A stretch of DNA of 64,000 bases, from the NCBI RefSeq assembly GCF_039543245.1, contig NZ_BAABJJ010000001.1, positions 131,873 through 195,872 on the forward strand. The letters are read 5' to 3'. Under the pieces are notes generated by a model that saw only the letters and a program-made list of their open reading frames with translations, did no database searches and had not been told where the DNA came from. Source of the DNA: Algibacter_G agarivorans (GTDB lineage Bacteria; Bacteroidota; Bacteroidia; Flavobacteriales; Flavobacteriaceae). Below, piece by piece: positions 53,483-62,144 of this stretch. Positions within the stretch are counted from its first letter, which is position 1; each line of letters opens with the position of its first letter. A program made the position numbers and the translations under genes.

Positions 53483-54724
53483 TTATCTAATTTTCAAAGT
53501 CACAATAGAAATAATAGCTAGCAATATGCCTACAATCCAAAAACGTGTTACTATTTTGCTTTCGTGATATCCAGATTTTTGATAGTGATGATGTAGTGGC
53601 GCCATCTTAAAAATACGTCGCCCCTCCCCATACTTCTTTTTGGTATATTTAAACCAACTAACTTGCATAACCACCGATAAATTCTCCGCTAAAAAGATGC
53701 CGCATAATACTGGGATTAACCATTCTTTACGCACCGCTATTGCTATAACGGCAATTATTCCGCCAATAGTCAAACTCCCCGTATCGCCCATAAACACTTG
53801 AGCTGGAAAAGTGTTATACCATAAAAACCCAATAAGCGCACCTACAAACGCCGCTATATAAATTGTTATTTCCTCAACTCTGGGGATATACATTATATTG
53901 AGGTATTCTGAGAAAATAATATTACCAGATACCCAAGCAAAAATCCCCAACGTTAGGACAATTATAGCTGAAGTTCCCGCAGCCAAACCATCAATACCGT
54001 CGGTTAAGTTAGCACCATTTGAGACTGCAGTTATAATAAATATGGACACCAAAATAAAAATAATCCATGCGTACTTTTGTAAATGTGGGTTTATCCAAGT
54101 GATTAAATCTGCGTAATCGAACTCATTTCCTTTTACAAACGGAATAGTTGTTTTAGTTGATTTCACTTCGTCTTCGAATAACTTTGAAGCTTCAATATTT
54201 GGATTCTCTGCCAAAAGAACACGTTGCTCTGCAATAGGAAGTTTTTCCTTCATGGTTACATCTTGATGAAAAAACAAAGTTGCACCAACAATAATCCCAA
54301 GACCAACTTGGCCTAAAACTTTAAAGCGTCCTTTTAAACCCTCTTTATCATTTTTAAACTTTTTGATGTAATCATCAATAAATCCAATAGTTCCCATCCA
54401 AAGAGTCGTCACTATTAAAAGAAGAATGTAAATATTTTCTAATTTTGCTAATAACAACACTGGAATTAAAGTGGCAAGAATAATGATAACACCACCCATT
54501 GTTGGCGTACCTGCCTTTTCCTTTTGACCATCAAGACCTAAATCCCTAATGGTTTCTCCCACTTGCTGTTTTAATAAAAAACGAATGATTCTTTTACCGT
54601 AAATAGTAGAAATTAACAGGGATAAAATCATAGCTAAAGCCGCTCTAAAGGTTAAAAAACCAAAAAGTGTTGCTCCAGGAAATTGAAACTGTTTTTCTAA
54701 ATATTCGAATAGGTAATACAACAT
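53483..54724 (-). CDS. mraY: Phospho-N-acetylmuramoyl-pentapeptide-transferase
   Basis: This 413-residue protein with about ten spans makes lipid I. The signatures are GTPTMGGVIII, FIDDYIKKFKNDKEGL, NLTDGIDGLAAGTS, and MAPLHHHYQKSG with the His cluster. The periplasmic loop near 170-210 is longer than in E. coli, usual for Bacteroidetes. It is 1 bp after murE. Confidence 0.97.
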   Translation of the reverse strand: MLYYLFEYLEKQFQFPGATLFGFLTFRAALAMILSLLISTIYGKRIIRFLLKQQVGETIRDLGLDGQKEKAGTPTMGGVIIILATLIPVLLLAKLENIYILLLIVTTLWMGTIGFIDDYIKKFKNDKEGLKGRFKVLGQVGLGIIVGATLFFHQDVTMKEKLPIAEQRVLLAENPNIEASKLFEDEVKSTKTTIPFVKGNEFDYADLITWINPHLQKYAWIIFILVSIFIITAVSNGANLTDGIDGLAAGTSAIIVLTLGIFAWVSGNIIFSEYLNIMYIPRVEEITIYIAAFVGALIGFLWYNTFPAQVFMGDTGSLTIGGIIAVIAIAVRKEWLIPVLCGIFLAENLSVVMQVSWFKYTKKKYGEGRRIFKMAPLHHHYQKSGYHESKIVTRFWIVGILLAIISIVTLKIR

Positions 54725-54725
54725 A

Positions 54726-56189
54726 TTATTTTTGTAATTGTTTTAAAAATTCTTGTACTATTTTAAGATCATCAAAATCAAAACGTTCGCCTTTAATTTC
54801 CTGATAGGTTTCATGTCCTTTGCCAGCTATTAAAATAATATCGTTAGGCTGCGCCATTTGGCAAGCCGCTTTAATAGCTTGTTTTCTATCAACAATGGTC
54901 AGCACCTTTTTATAGTTTAATGGTTCTACCCCTTTTTCTATATCTTCTAAAATAGCTTCTGGCTTTTCGCTTCTTGGATTATCGCTTGTAAAAATCACTT
55001 TAGTACTTAGCACCGAAGCGATATGCCCCATTTTAGGACGCTTGGTTTTATCTCTATCACCACCACAACCAACAACTGTAATGAGTTCTTCGTTTTTGGT
55101 ACGAATGCTATTAATGGTTTCTAATACATTTTTTAAAGCATCAGGTGTGTGTGCATAATCTACAATAGCCGTTATTTTTTCATTTGAAACCACATACTGG
55201 AAACGTCCGCTTACATTTTCTAAATCACTTATTAATCTCAAAACCTCTACTTTTTCAAGTCCTAATAATTCTGCAGTAGCGTAAATTGCCAATACATTAT
55301 ATGCATTGAAATTCCCGATAAGCCTTGTCCAAACCTCGCTATCATTCACTTTAAGCAAAAGACCTCCAAATTGGTTTTCTAATATTTGAGATTTATAATC
55401 GGCATAGCTCTTTAAGGCATAGGTATATTTTCGAGCTCTAGTGTTTTGTAACATAACCAAGCCGTTTTTATCATCAATATTTACAATAGCAAATGCTTTA
55501 TCTGAAAGCTCATCAAAGAACTTCTTTTTAACATCTCTATATTCTGCAAAAGTGTTATGATAATCTAAATGGTCATGGGATAAATTTGTGAATATTCCGC
55601 CTTCAAATTGCAAGCCTTCCGTTCTGTATTGATGAATGCCATGCGAACTCACTTCCATAAAACAAAACTCTACACCAACTGCATTCATTTCACTTAAATA
55701 CTTATTAATAGTCAATGAATCTGGTGTGGTATGCGTAGCTTTATGCTCAGTATTATCAACCATAATTTTTACGGTTGACAACAAGCCCACTTTGTATCCT
55801 GCTTTTTTAAACAATTGATATAATAAGCTTGCTACAGTTGTTTTTCCGTTAGTTCCGGTAACTCCAACCAATCTTAAATTTTCTGATGGCGTATGGTAAT
55901 AATTTGAAGCCATAATTGCCAAGGCTTTACTAGAGTTATCAACTTCTACATAAGTAACACCATCTTCTAATTTTTCTGGTAGTTTTTCGCAAACAATGCT
56001 TTTCGCCCCTTTTTCTATAGCGATATCAATAAAATCATGACCATCTGCAATCGCACCTCGAATAGCCACAAATAAATCGCCATTAGTAATTTTACGAGAA
56101 TCAAAATCAATAGCGGGCACATCTATACCTGTACTACCAACAACTGCGTTGATAGTTACTTTATACAATATGTCTTTTAATGCCATCAT
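54726..56189 (-). CDS. murE: UDP-MurNAc-tripeptide synthetase (meso-diaminopimelate adding)
   Basis: This 487-residue ligase adds the third stem residue. VGVTGTNGKTTVASLLY is the ATP loop, THTTPDS and the carbamylated Lys region are present, and DNPRSEKPE (DNPR) is the motif for meso-diaminopimelate rather than lysine. It overlaps the end of ftsI by 4 bp. The second Met (56186) is an equally possible start. Confidence 0.97.
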   Translation of the reverse strand: MMALKDILYKVTINAVVGSTGIDVPAIDFDSRKITNGDLFVAIRGAIADGHDFIDIAIEKGAKSIVCEKLPEKLEDGVTYVEVDNSSKALAIMASNYYHTPSENLRLVGVTGTNGKTTVASLLYQLFKKAGYKVGLLSTVKIMVDNTEHKATHTTPDSLTINKYLSEMNAVGVEFCFMEVSSHGIHQYRTEGLQFEGGIFTNLSHDHLDYHNTFAEYRDVKKKFFDELSDKAFAIVNIDDKNGLVMLQNTRARKYTYALKSYADYKSQILENQFGGLLLKVNDSEVWTRLIGNFNAYNVLAIYATAELLGLEKVEVLRLISDLENVSGRFQYVVSNEKITAIVDYAHTPDALKNVLETINSIRTKNEELITVVGCGGDRDKTKRPKMGHIASVLSTKVIFTSDNPRSEKPEAILEDIEKGVEPLNYKKVLTIVDRKQAIKAACQMAQPNDIILIAGKGHETYQEIKGERFDFDDLKIVQEFLKQLQK

Positions 56190-58198
56190 GATGCCTTTAA
56201 AACTACAGTTTGGTTATCTTTTAATTTTGTGCTTTTATTGATTGATTGTGTTTTTATAATACCATTACCATTCAATTTCACCTTAATATCTACCTGCATA
56301 TTTTCTAGAAGCACTATGGCATCCATTGCTGGCATACCCACTACATTTGGCATAATGGTTTTATAAGTTTGAGCTGTTTTATAAAAACTTTCATATTCAT
56401 TTTCAACAGCACCTATTTTAACTTCTAATGATTCTATTTCATCAATTAAAGGGGTGTCTGTATATATTTTTTGAGCGACTCTTTTAAATACAGGTCCAGA
56501 AACATCTGCACCATAAAAACCAACTTTTGTGCTTGGTTTATGAATAACCACAATACAAGAATATTTAGGGTTTTCAACGGGGAAATACCCAGAGAAAGAC
56601 GATATATATCTAGGACTATCTTCCCAATCTTTCATCCAATATTCTGTTCTAGCAGTTCCTGTTTTACCAGCCATGGAAAACGTTTTAGAATACAATTTCT
56701 TCCCTGTCCCTCTAACTACTATATTTTTTAATATCTCTTGTGTTTCATTTAAAGTTTCATCTGAACAGATTTTTTTAACAATAACCTCTTTATCAAAAGT
56801 TTCAATCTCTTTATCAAACTCTTTTATTGCTTTTAAAAATCTTGGCTTAATAAGTTCGCCATCATTGGCAATAGCATTATAAAATGCCAAAGTTTGAAGT
56901 GGTGTTAACTCTAAATTATACCCATACGCCATGGAAGGCAATGCATTTTTACTCCATTTTTTATCACCTGGCTCAGGTATATCCGGTTTGCCTTCACCTA
57001 TTATGGAAACACCTAATGGTTTGTTCAATTTCCATTCTTTAATCCGATTAAGAAATTTTTCTGGTTTTTGAGAATAATGTTCATCTATAATAGTTGCTAA
57101 ACCAATATTTGATGAAACCTCTAATGCACGAGCGGCAGAAATCTTACCATAGCCGCCTCTATGCGAATCATGTATATATCTTCCGTAAAACCGCTTTCTT
57201 CCCTTTTGAGTATCGACAATTGTAGCCGTATCAATAACTTTATCTTCTAAAGCCGCCATTAATGCCATAACTTTAAATGTAGATCCTGGCTCATGACTTT
57301 CGCCAACCGCATAATTTAGCTTTTCGTAATACTTCCCATTGCTGGTTCTTCCAAGGTTTGAAATTGCTCTAATCTCACCAGTCTTCACTTCCATAACCAC
57401 CACACAACCGTGCTCGGCCTCGTACAATTCTAATTGCTTTAAAAGTGCGTGATGCGCTATATCTTGTATGTTTACATCAATAGTTGTATACACATCATAG
57501 CCGTCTTTTGGTTCAATTTCATTAGCATCACTTAAAGGCTTCCATTGCCCTTTTCCTATTTGCTGTTTTTTTCTTTGCCCATCTACACCTCGCAAATATT
57601 TAACCCCAAAAGCACCGTCAATCCCTGGTCTTGTTACATTACCTTTATCGTCTGTACGCTCATAACCAATGGTTCTTTGAGCAATACCGCCCATTGGATG
57701 TTCGCGCTTTGTTGTTTGCTCTACAATTAACCCACCTTTAAAGGCTCCAAGATTTAATAATGGAAAACGTCGCAATCGCGTATAATCTGAATAGCCAATA
57801 TTTCTTGCCAATAGAAAATACCTATTTTTGTTGGCTCGCGCTCGCCTAATATCTTTTTCAAGTTTAGCTGAAGATTTTCCAGTGTATTTTGAAAGTGAAT
57901 CGCAAAAAGGCTTTAAATATTTTTCGAATGTTTTATTTGAAGGCGTTAAAGCATCTAAGCGAATATCATATTTAGGAATTGAAGTCGCCAATAAATTCCC
58001 ATTAACAGAATATACATTACCCCTATTGGCAGGAATAATAACATCTTTTACAACACGCTCTGTAGCTAAGGCTTTGTACTTATCGCCTTGTATAAACTGA
58101 ATACTCAGCAATTTAAACACCACAGCAATACCGAAGATGAACATACATCCTGCTATAAAATATAATCGGTTTAATATACCTTTTTCGTTTACTGCCAA
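56186..58198 (-). CDS. ftsI: Division transpeptidase FtsI (PBP3) with PASTA domain
   Basis: This 670-residue class B penicillin-binding protein has an N-terminal span (about 12-31), a dimerisation domain, and the transpeptidase with STFK in EPGSTFKVM, SSN in LEVSSNIGL, and KTG in AGKTGTARTEYW. Residues about 610-670 form one PASTA repeat (MPNVVGMPAMDAIVLLENMQ). It crosslinks septal peptidoglycan with FtsW. It is 8 bp after ftsL. Confidence 0.96.
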   Translation of the reverse strand: MAVNEKGILNRLYFIAGCMFIFGIAVVFKLLSIQFIQGDKYKALATERVVKDVIIPANRGNVYSVNGNLLATSIPKYDIRLDALTPSNKTFEKYLKPFCDSLSKYTGKSSAKLEKDIRRARANKNRYFLLARNIGYSDYTRLRRFPLLNLGAFKGGLIVEQTTKREHPMGGIAQRTIGYERTDDKGNVTRPGIDGAFGVKYLRGVDGQRKKQQIGKGQWKPLSDANEIEPKDGYDVYTTIDVNIQDIAHHALLKQLELYEAEHGCVVVMEVKTGEIRAISNLGRTSNGKYYEKLNYAVGESHEPGSTFKVMALMAALEDKVIDTATIVDTQKGRKRFYGRYIHDSHRGGYGKISAARALEVSSNIGLATIIDEHYSQKPEKFLNRIKEWKLNKPLGVSIIGEGKPDIPEPGDKKWSKNALPSMAYGYNLELTPLQTLAFYNAIANDGELIKPRFLKAIKEFDKEIETFDKEVIVKKICSDETLNETQEILKNIVVRGTGKKLYSKTFSMAGKTGTARTEYWMKDWEDSPRYISSFSGYFPVENPKYSCIVVIHKPSTKVGFYGADVSGPVFKRVAQKIYTDTPLIDEIESLEVKIGAVENEYESFYKTAQTYKTIMPNVVGMPAMDAIVLLENMQVDIKVKLNGNGIIKTQSINKSTKLKDNQTVVLKAS

Positions 58199-58206
58199 GA
58201 CCTAAC

Positions 58207-58524
58207 TTAATTTTGTGTTTTTACTTTTATTTTTTTTGGCGGGTTCTCCGATATAGCCAACCCTTTCTCTTTCATTGCTTTAATAACATGCGACTCCATT
58301 TTAAGCCTCATCAACTTAGAACGACCATCAACAAATGCAGAACGCATTTCTTTGACTTCATTTTTAAGTCGTGCCATTTCATACACTTTTTTATCTGCAC
58401 TATGCGAACTTGCAATCATGACAATAGCTAGTCCAGAGACAAATAGGATTAATCGCCAACTTTTAAATGAATCATCACTAATTAAAAAAGTACCCTTTAA
58501 TATGTTATAGATGTTTTTTTTCAT
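58207..58524 (-). CDS. FtsL-like division protein
   Basis: I start it at the ATG at 58524 (MKKNIYNILKGTFLISDDSF), the usual family start; the frame is open to 58572. The 105-residue product has a short cytoplasmic end, one span (about 24-42, LILFVSGLAIVMIASSHSA) and a helical periplasmic part (VYEMARLKNEVKEMRSAFVD) like FtsL/DivIC. It lies between rsmH and ftsI where ftsL is expected. Low conservation of the family limits certainty of function. Confidence 0.85.
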   Translation of the reverse strand: MKKNIYNILKGTFLISDDSFKSWRLILFVSGLAIVMIASSHSADKKVYEMARLKNEVKEMRSAFVDGRSKLMRLKMESHVIKAMKEKGLAISENPPKKIKVKTQN

Positions 58525-58660
58525 TTCCCATTTATGCGTATGCAGAAATCTCTTTTTTAGCCACGAATGCATGAATCATTTTTCTTACTCTTGCATGCCT
58601 TGCATTATTATTTCACTAATTAAATTTTGCTTTACAAAATCGCTTCTAACTTCTCACTTT

Positions 58661-59566
58661 TTAAAGCTTTTCGGCTATTCTAAGCTTTGCACTTCTAGCT
58701 CTATTATTAGTTTTTATTTCTTCTGCAGAAGGAACAATCAAACCATTTACTTTTTTTAGTGGCACTTCAAAATTCCCAAACATATCACGCTCTGGTTCAC
58801 CTTCAAACATGCCATTTCTAATAAAACGCTTCACCAACCTATCTTCTAAAGAGTGATAGGAAATAAAACTTAATCGCCCACCTTTAACTAGAATCTCTGG
58901 TGTTTGCTGCAAAAATTCTTTTAAAACCTCAATTTCTTGATTAACCTCAATTCTAATAGCTTGATAAATCTGAGCTAACACTTTATTTTCATAACGTGGC
59001 GGCAAAAACTTTCTTAAAACTGTTTTTAGCTGCTCGCTCGTTATAATTGGCTCCGTTTCTCTATACTCAACAATTAGTCTTGCCATTGCTGGCGCTGCAC
59101 GCAATTCACCATATTGCAAAAACACTTGTTTTAATTGCTCTTCATCATACTCATTAACCACATGAAAAGCAGACAATTTGTTTTGTTGGTTCATTCGCAT
59201 ATCCAAATCTGCTTCAAAACGCGTGGAAAAACCGCGTTCAGCGACATCAAATTGATGAGATGACACACCAAAATCGGCTAAAATTCCATCTACTTGCTTT
59301 ACACCATGAAACCTTAAAAAACGTTTTACAAATCTGAAATTCTCATGGATAAGCGTAAACCTATCATCGTCAATTGCATTTTCAAGAGCATCTGAATCTT
59401 GATCAAAAGCAAATAACTTTCCTTTATCGCCAAGTCGTTTTAATATCTCTTTACTGTGCCCGCCGCCACCAAAAGTAACATCTACATAAACACCTTCAGG
59501 TTTGATATTCAACCCATCTACGGCTTCTTTTAAAAGTACAGGGTTATGATATTCCATAATCGTCAT
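58661..59566 (-). CDS. rsmH: 16S rRNA (cytosine-1402-N4)-methyltransferase
   Basis: This 301-residue SAM enzyme (MraW) methylates C1402 of 16S rRNA. YHNPVLLKEAVDGLNIKPEG, YVDVTFGGGGHSKEIL (SAM site), ILADFGVSSHQFDVAERGFS, and FISYHSLEDRLVKRF are all typical. It overlaps mraZ by 23 bp. Starting at Met4 (59557) would match the usual MEYHNPVLL start. Confidence 0.96.
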   Translation of the reverse strand: MTIMEYHNPVLLKEAVDGLNIKPEGVYVDVTFGGGGHSKEILKRLGDKGKLFAFDQDSDALENAIDDDRFTLIHENFRFVKRFLRFHGVKQVDGILADFGVSSHQFDVAERGFSTRFEADLDMRMNQQNKLSAFHVVNEYDEEQLKQVFLQYGELRAAPAMARLIVEYRETEPIITSEQLKTVLRKFLPPRYENKVLAQIYQAIRIEVNQEIEVLKEFLQQTPEILVKGGRLSFISYHSLEDRLVKRFIRNGMFEGEPERDMFGNFEVPLKKVNGLIVPSAEEIKTNNRARSAKLRIAEKL

Positions 59567-60014
59567 CGTCTTGTCCCATTACCTCTTCGGCTAAATCTGC
59601 AAAATCATCAGCCGCATCGTCAATAACTTGTTCGTATAAATCTTTATCCCAAATTTCAATAATGTTGATAGCAGAAGCTACCACGATATTTTTTGAAATG
59701 TTAGCAAAAACCGTTAAGTCTTTTGGAATCAACAACCTCCCATTCACATCAACCTCAACCATTTTGGCTCCTGCTGTAAATCTTCGGATAAAATCATTAT
59801 TCTTCTTTTTAAACTTATTTAGCTTATTCATTTTTTGCATGAGCACTTGCCATTCACTCATGGGATAAAGTTCTAAGCATTTTTGAAATACAGAACGACG
59901 TAAAACAAACCCTTCCTGCAAAACAGAAGAAAGTTGTTTTTTGATGGAAGCAGGCATCATTAATCTGCCTTTTGCATCAACTTTACAATCGTATGTCCCT
60001 GTAATTAAGTCCAA
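59544..60014 (-). CDS. mraZ: Transcriptional regulator MraZ
   Basis: I start it at the TTG at 60014 (LDLITGTYDCKVDAKGR, read Met first), which fits the usual MxLITGTYDCK start; a TTG at 60050 lies within the -7 box and is excluded. The 156-residue protein has two AbrB-like SpoVT repeats (DAKGRLMMPASIKKQL and DVNGRLLIPKDLTVF). It binds TGGGN-type repeats before its own gene and controls the dcw operon. The operator at 60065-60089 fits this. Confidence 0.93.
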   Translation of the reverse strand: MDLITGTYDCKVDAKGRLMMPASIKKQLSSVLQEGFVLRRSVFQKCLELYPMSEWQVLMQKMNKLNKFKKKNNDFIRRFTAGAKMVEVDVNGRLLIPKDLTVFANISKNIVVASAINIIEIWDKDLYEQVIDDAADDFADLAEEVMGQDDDDYGIS

Positions 60015-60047
60015 AGCGGTTTTAAAAGATATTAAGTGTTTAAGTTT

Positions 60048-60055
60048 CAAATATA
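60048..60055 (-). promoter_or_regulatory. -7 box of the mraZ/dcw promoter
   Basis: Minus-strand TATATTTG is an exact TAnnTTTG match, 34 bases before the chosen TTG start, directly downstream of the MraZ operator. Confidence 0.65.
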
Positions 60056-60064
60056 TTCAAAATT

Positions 60065-60089
60065 TACCATAATTTACCACTTCCTACCA
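60065..60089 (-). promoter_or_regulatory. MraZ operator: three TGGTA repeats, 10-bp period
   Basis: On the minus strand TGGTA occurs at 60085-60089, 60075-60079 and 60065-60069, each separated by exactly five bases. MraZ is known to bind TGGGN repeats with five-base spacers in other bacteria; here the fourth base is T. The site covers the region just upstream of the -7 box, so binding should repress. Confidence 0.8.
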
Positions 60090-60304
60090 CTTTGTTAATA
60101 AATTTTTGAATGAAAATGTTTTTAAACCGATTTAAGAATAACAAATGCAATACCAACGCTATATCACACCAGATTAACGTCTTTCATTTCCAAATACTGG
60201 TTTTGTTAACATCTCTAATTTTAATGTTTTATGCATTTTTCTTTAAGAGAAATAGCAATTTTGCTTGAAAAGAATTATTATAGTGGAAATATCAATGAAA
60301 TAAC

Positions 60305-60312
60305 TATATTTG
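60305..60312 (+). promoter_or_regulatory. -7 box of the alpha/beta hydrolase gene
   Basis: TATATTTG fits TAnnTTTG exactly, 25 bases before the ATG at 60338. The interval 60090-60304 between the divergent promoters shows nothing else. Confidence 0.55.
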
Positions 60313-60337
60313 TTTTTAATGACTGACTAACTGATTA

Positions 60338-61102
60338 ATGACGCATCATTTAAAAAAAGAAAAAAAATACAGCTATATTGAAGCAGGCGAAGGCACACCT
60401 ATAATTGTGCTACATGGTCTTATGGGCGGCTTAAGCAACTTTGATTCTGTAACCGATTATTTTAGCGAAAAAGGATATAAAGTACTTATTCCTGAATTGC
60501 CTATATACAATATGACTTTACTTAAAACCAATGTGAAAAGTTTTGCAAAGTACCTGCATGACTTTATTGTTTTTAAAGGCTATAAAGAAGTAATTCTACT
60601 AGGAAACTCTTTAGGCGGACATATTGGTTTGTACCATACAAAAATGTACCCTGAAACCGTAAAAGCACTTATTATTACTGGAAGTTCTGGACTTTACGAA
60701 AGTGCAATGGGTGGCAGCTACCCCAAACGTAGCGATTACGAGGTTATTAAAAAGAAAGCACAAGATGTTTTTTACGACCCTGCTGTTGCCACAAAGGACA
60801 TTGTAGATGAAGTTTACGAAACGGTAAACGACCGACATAAACTTATAAAAACATTAGCAATTGCCAAAAGCGCTATTAGACATAACATGTCTAAAGACTT
60901 GCCAAAAATGCAAACACCAACCTGTATTATTTGGGGTAAAAATGACAATGTAACACCTCCTGAGGTTGCTGTAGAATTTAACGACTTGCTCCCTGATTCT
61001 GAATTGCATTGGATTGACAAATGTGGCCATGCTGCCATGATGGAACATCCAGATGAATTTAATAGTGTTATGGATACTTGGTTACAAAAAAGAGGGTTTT
61101 AA
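60338..61102 (+). CDS. Alpha/beta hydrolase
   Basis: This 254-residue cytoplasmic protein has the alpha/beta-hydrolase elements: oxyanion strand IIVLHGLMGGLSNF, nucleophile Ser in LLGNSLGGHIGL, an Asp region IIWGKNDNVTPPEVA, and the His in DKCGHAAMMEHPDEF. Substrate unknown; esterase or thioesterase-like activity is likely. It is single, divergent from mraZ, and regularly found next to the dcw cluster and yihA in flavobacteria as far as I recall. Confidence 0.88.
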   Translation: MTHHLKKEKKYSYIEAGEGTPIIVLHGLMGGLSNFDSVTDYFSEKGYKVLIPELPIYNMTLLKTNVKSFAKYLHDFIVFKGYKEVILLGNSLGGHIGLYHTKMYPETVKALIITGSSGLYESAMGGSYPKRSDYEVIKKKAQDVFYDPAVATKDIVDEVYETVNDRHKLIKTLAIAKSAIRHNMSKDLPKMQTPTCIIWGKNDNVTPPEVAVEFNDLLPDSELHWIDKCGHAAMMEHPDEFNSVMDTWLQKRGF

Positions 61103-61294
61103 AAAGCCTTATCCTGAACTACGAAAAGCAGTTCCGACCTCTCTGAAGCACAGGTAAAAAAAGAAACAAAAAATTTCATTGTTTTGAAAATCAAAAATTC
61201 AAGCAAAGTTTTAATAGATAAACCAAATTCAATTGATGTGGTTAAAATTTATCGATTTATGTCTTTTATCAAAATATTAACTTCAAATAATGAG

Positions 61295-61314
61295 ATTCCC
61301 TCCTTCGAGGGAAT
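61295..61314. repeat. Short hairpin repeat with CTTC loop, copy 2
   Basis: ATTCCCTC - CTTC - GAGGGAAT, a perfect 8-bp stem ending 8 bases before the next start codon. It shares design and loop with 43619-43638. Its position could affect translation start. The rest of 61103-61322 shows nothing. Confidence 0.55.
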
Positions 61315-61322
61315 GACAAAAT

Positions 61323-61943
61323 ATGCATATTAAATCTGCCGAATTTGTAATGAGCAATTCTGATGTTGCTAAATGCCCAAAAAGCAGGTTACCAGAATAT
61401 GCTTTTATTGGTAGAAGTAATGTCGGTAAATCTTCATTAATTAATATGCTAACGAGCAGAAAAAGCTTAGCCAAAACTTCTGGAAGGCCAGGAAAAACAC
61501 AACTTATAAATCATTTTTTGATAAATAAAAACTGGCATCTTGTCGACTTACCAGGCTATGGCTATGCACGTGTTTCTAAAAGCTCAAAAAAGACATTTCA
61601 AAAATTTATTACTCAATATTTTACAGTTCGCGAGCAGCTTGTTACCGCTTTTGTTTTGGTTGATATTAGGCATGAACCTCAACCTATAGATTTAGAATTT
61701 ATGCAATGGCTAGGCGAAAACGGTATTCCATTTTCAATCATCTTTACAAAAGCTGATAAACTAAAACCTAAAGCTATTGAAAACCATGTGGATGTTTACA
61801 AAAATATTCTTCTAGAAACATGGGAAGATATGCCTAATTACTTTATAACCTCATCTTCTAAAGATATTGGCAAGGACGAAGTTTTGGAATACATTGAAGG
61901 GCTGAATGAGAATATGGAGTTGGATTCTAAAACTTTTATATAA
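61323..61943 (+). CDS. engB: Ribosome-assembly GTPase YihA/YsxC (EngB)
   Basis: This 206-residue TRAFAC GTPase is needed for large-subunit assembly. G1 is AFIGRSNVGKSSLINML, G2 lies in KTSGRPGKTQLINHF, G3 in LVDLPGYGYARVS, G4 in IIFTKADKLKP, and G5 near ITSSSKDIG. Length and motifs are typical. The short hairpin repeat immediately upstream is unusual. Confidence 0.96.
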   Translation: MHIKSAEFVMSNSDVAKCPKSRLPEYAFIGRSNVGKSSLINMLTSRKSLAKTSGRPGKTQLINHFLINKNWHLVDLPGYGYARVSKSSKKTFQKFITQYFTVREQLVTAFVLVDIRHEPQPIDLEFMQWLGENGIPFSIIFTKADKLKPKAIENHVDVYKNILLETWEDMPNYFITSSSKDIGKDEVLEYIEGLNENMELDSKTFI

Positions 61944-62144
61944 TAACCTTAATCCTCTCTTTTTGTTCTTTCTGTTTATATGCTAAAATTTAAAACTTTA
62001 TTAATAAAAGCTAACTTAAGATATACGTAACCGTTGTTCGTCATATTGACCCGTCCTGAATAAAGGCTACATATTTTTAAACATTATGTACAAACGATAA
62101 AGTAATTAGATGTTACAGTGAACCTTTTAAATTAAAAATTAACA

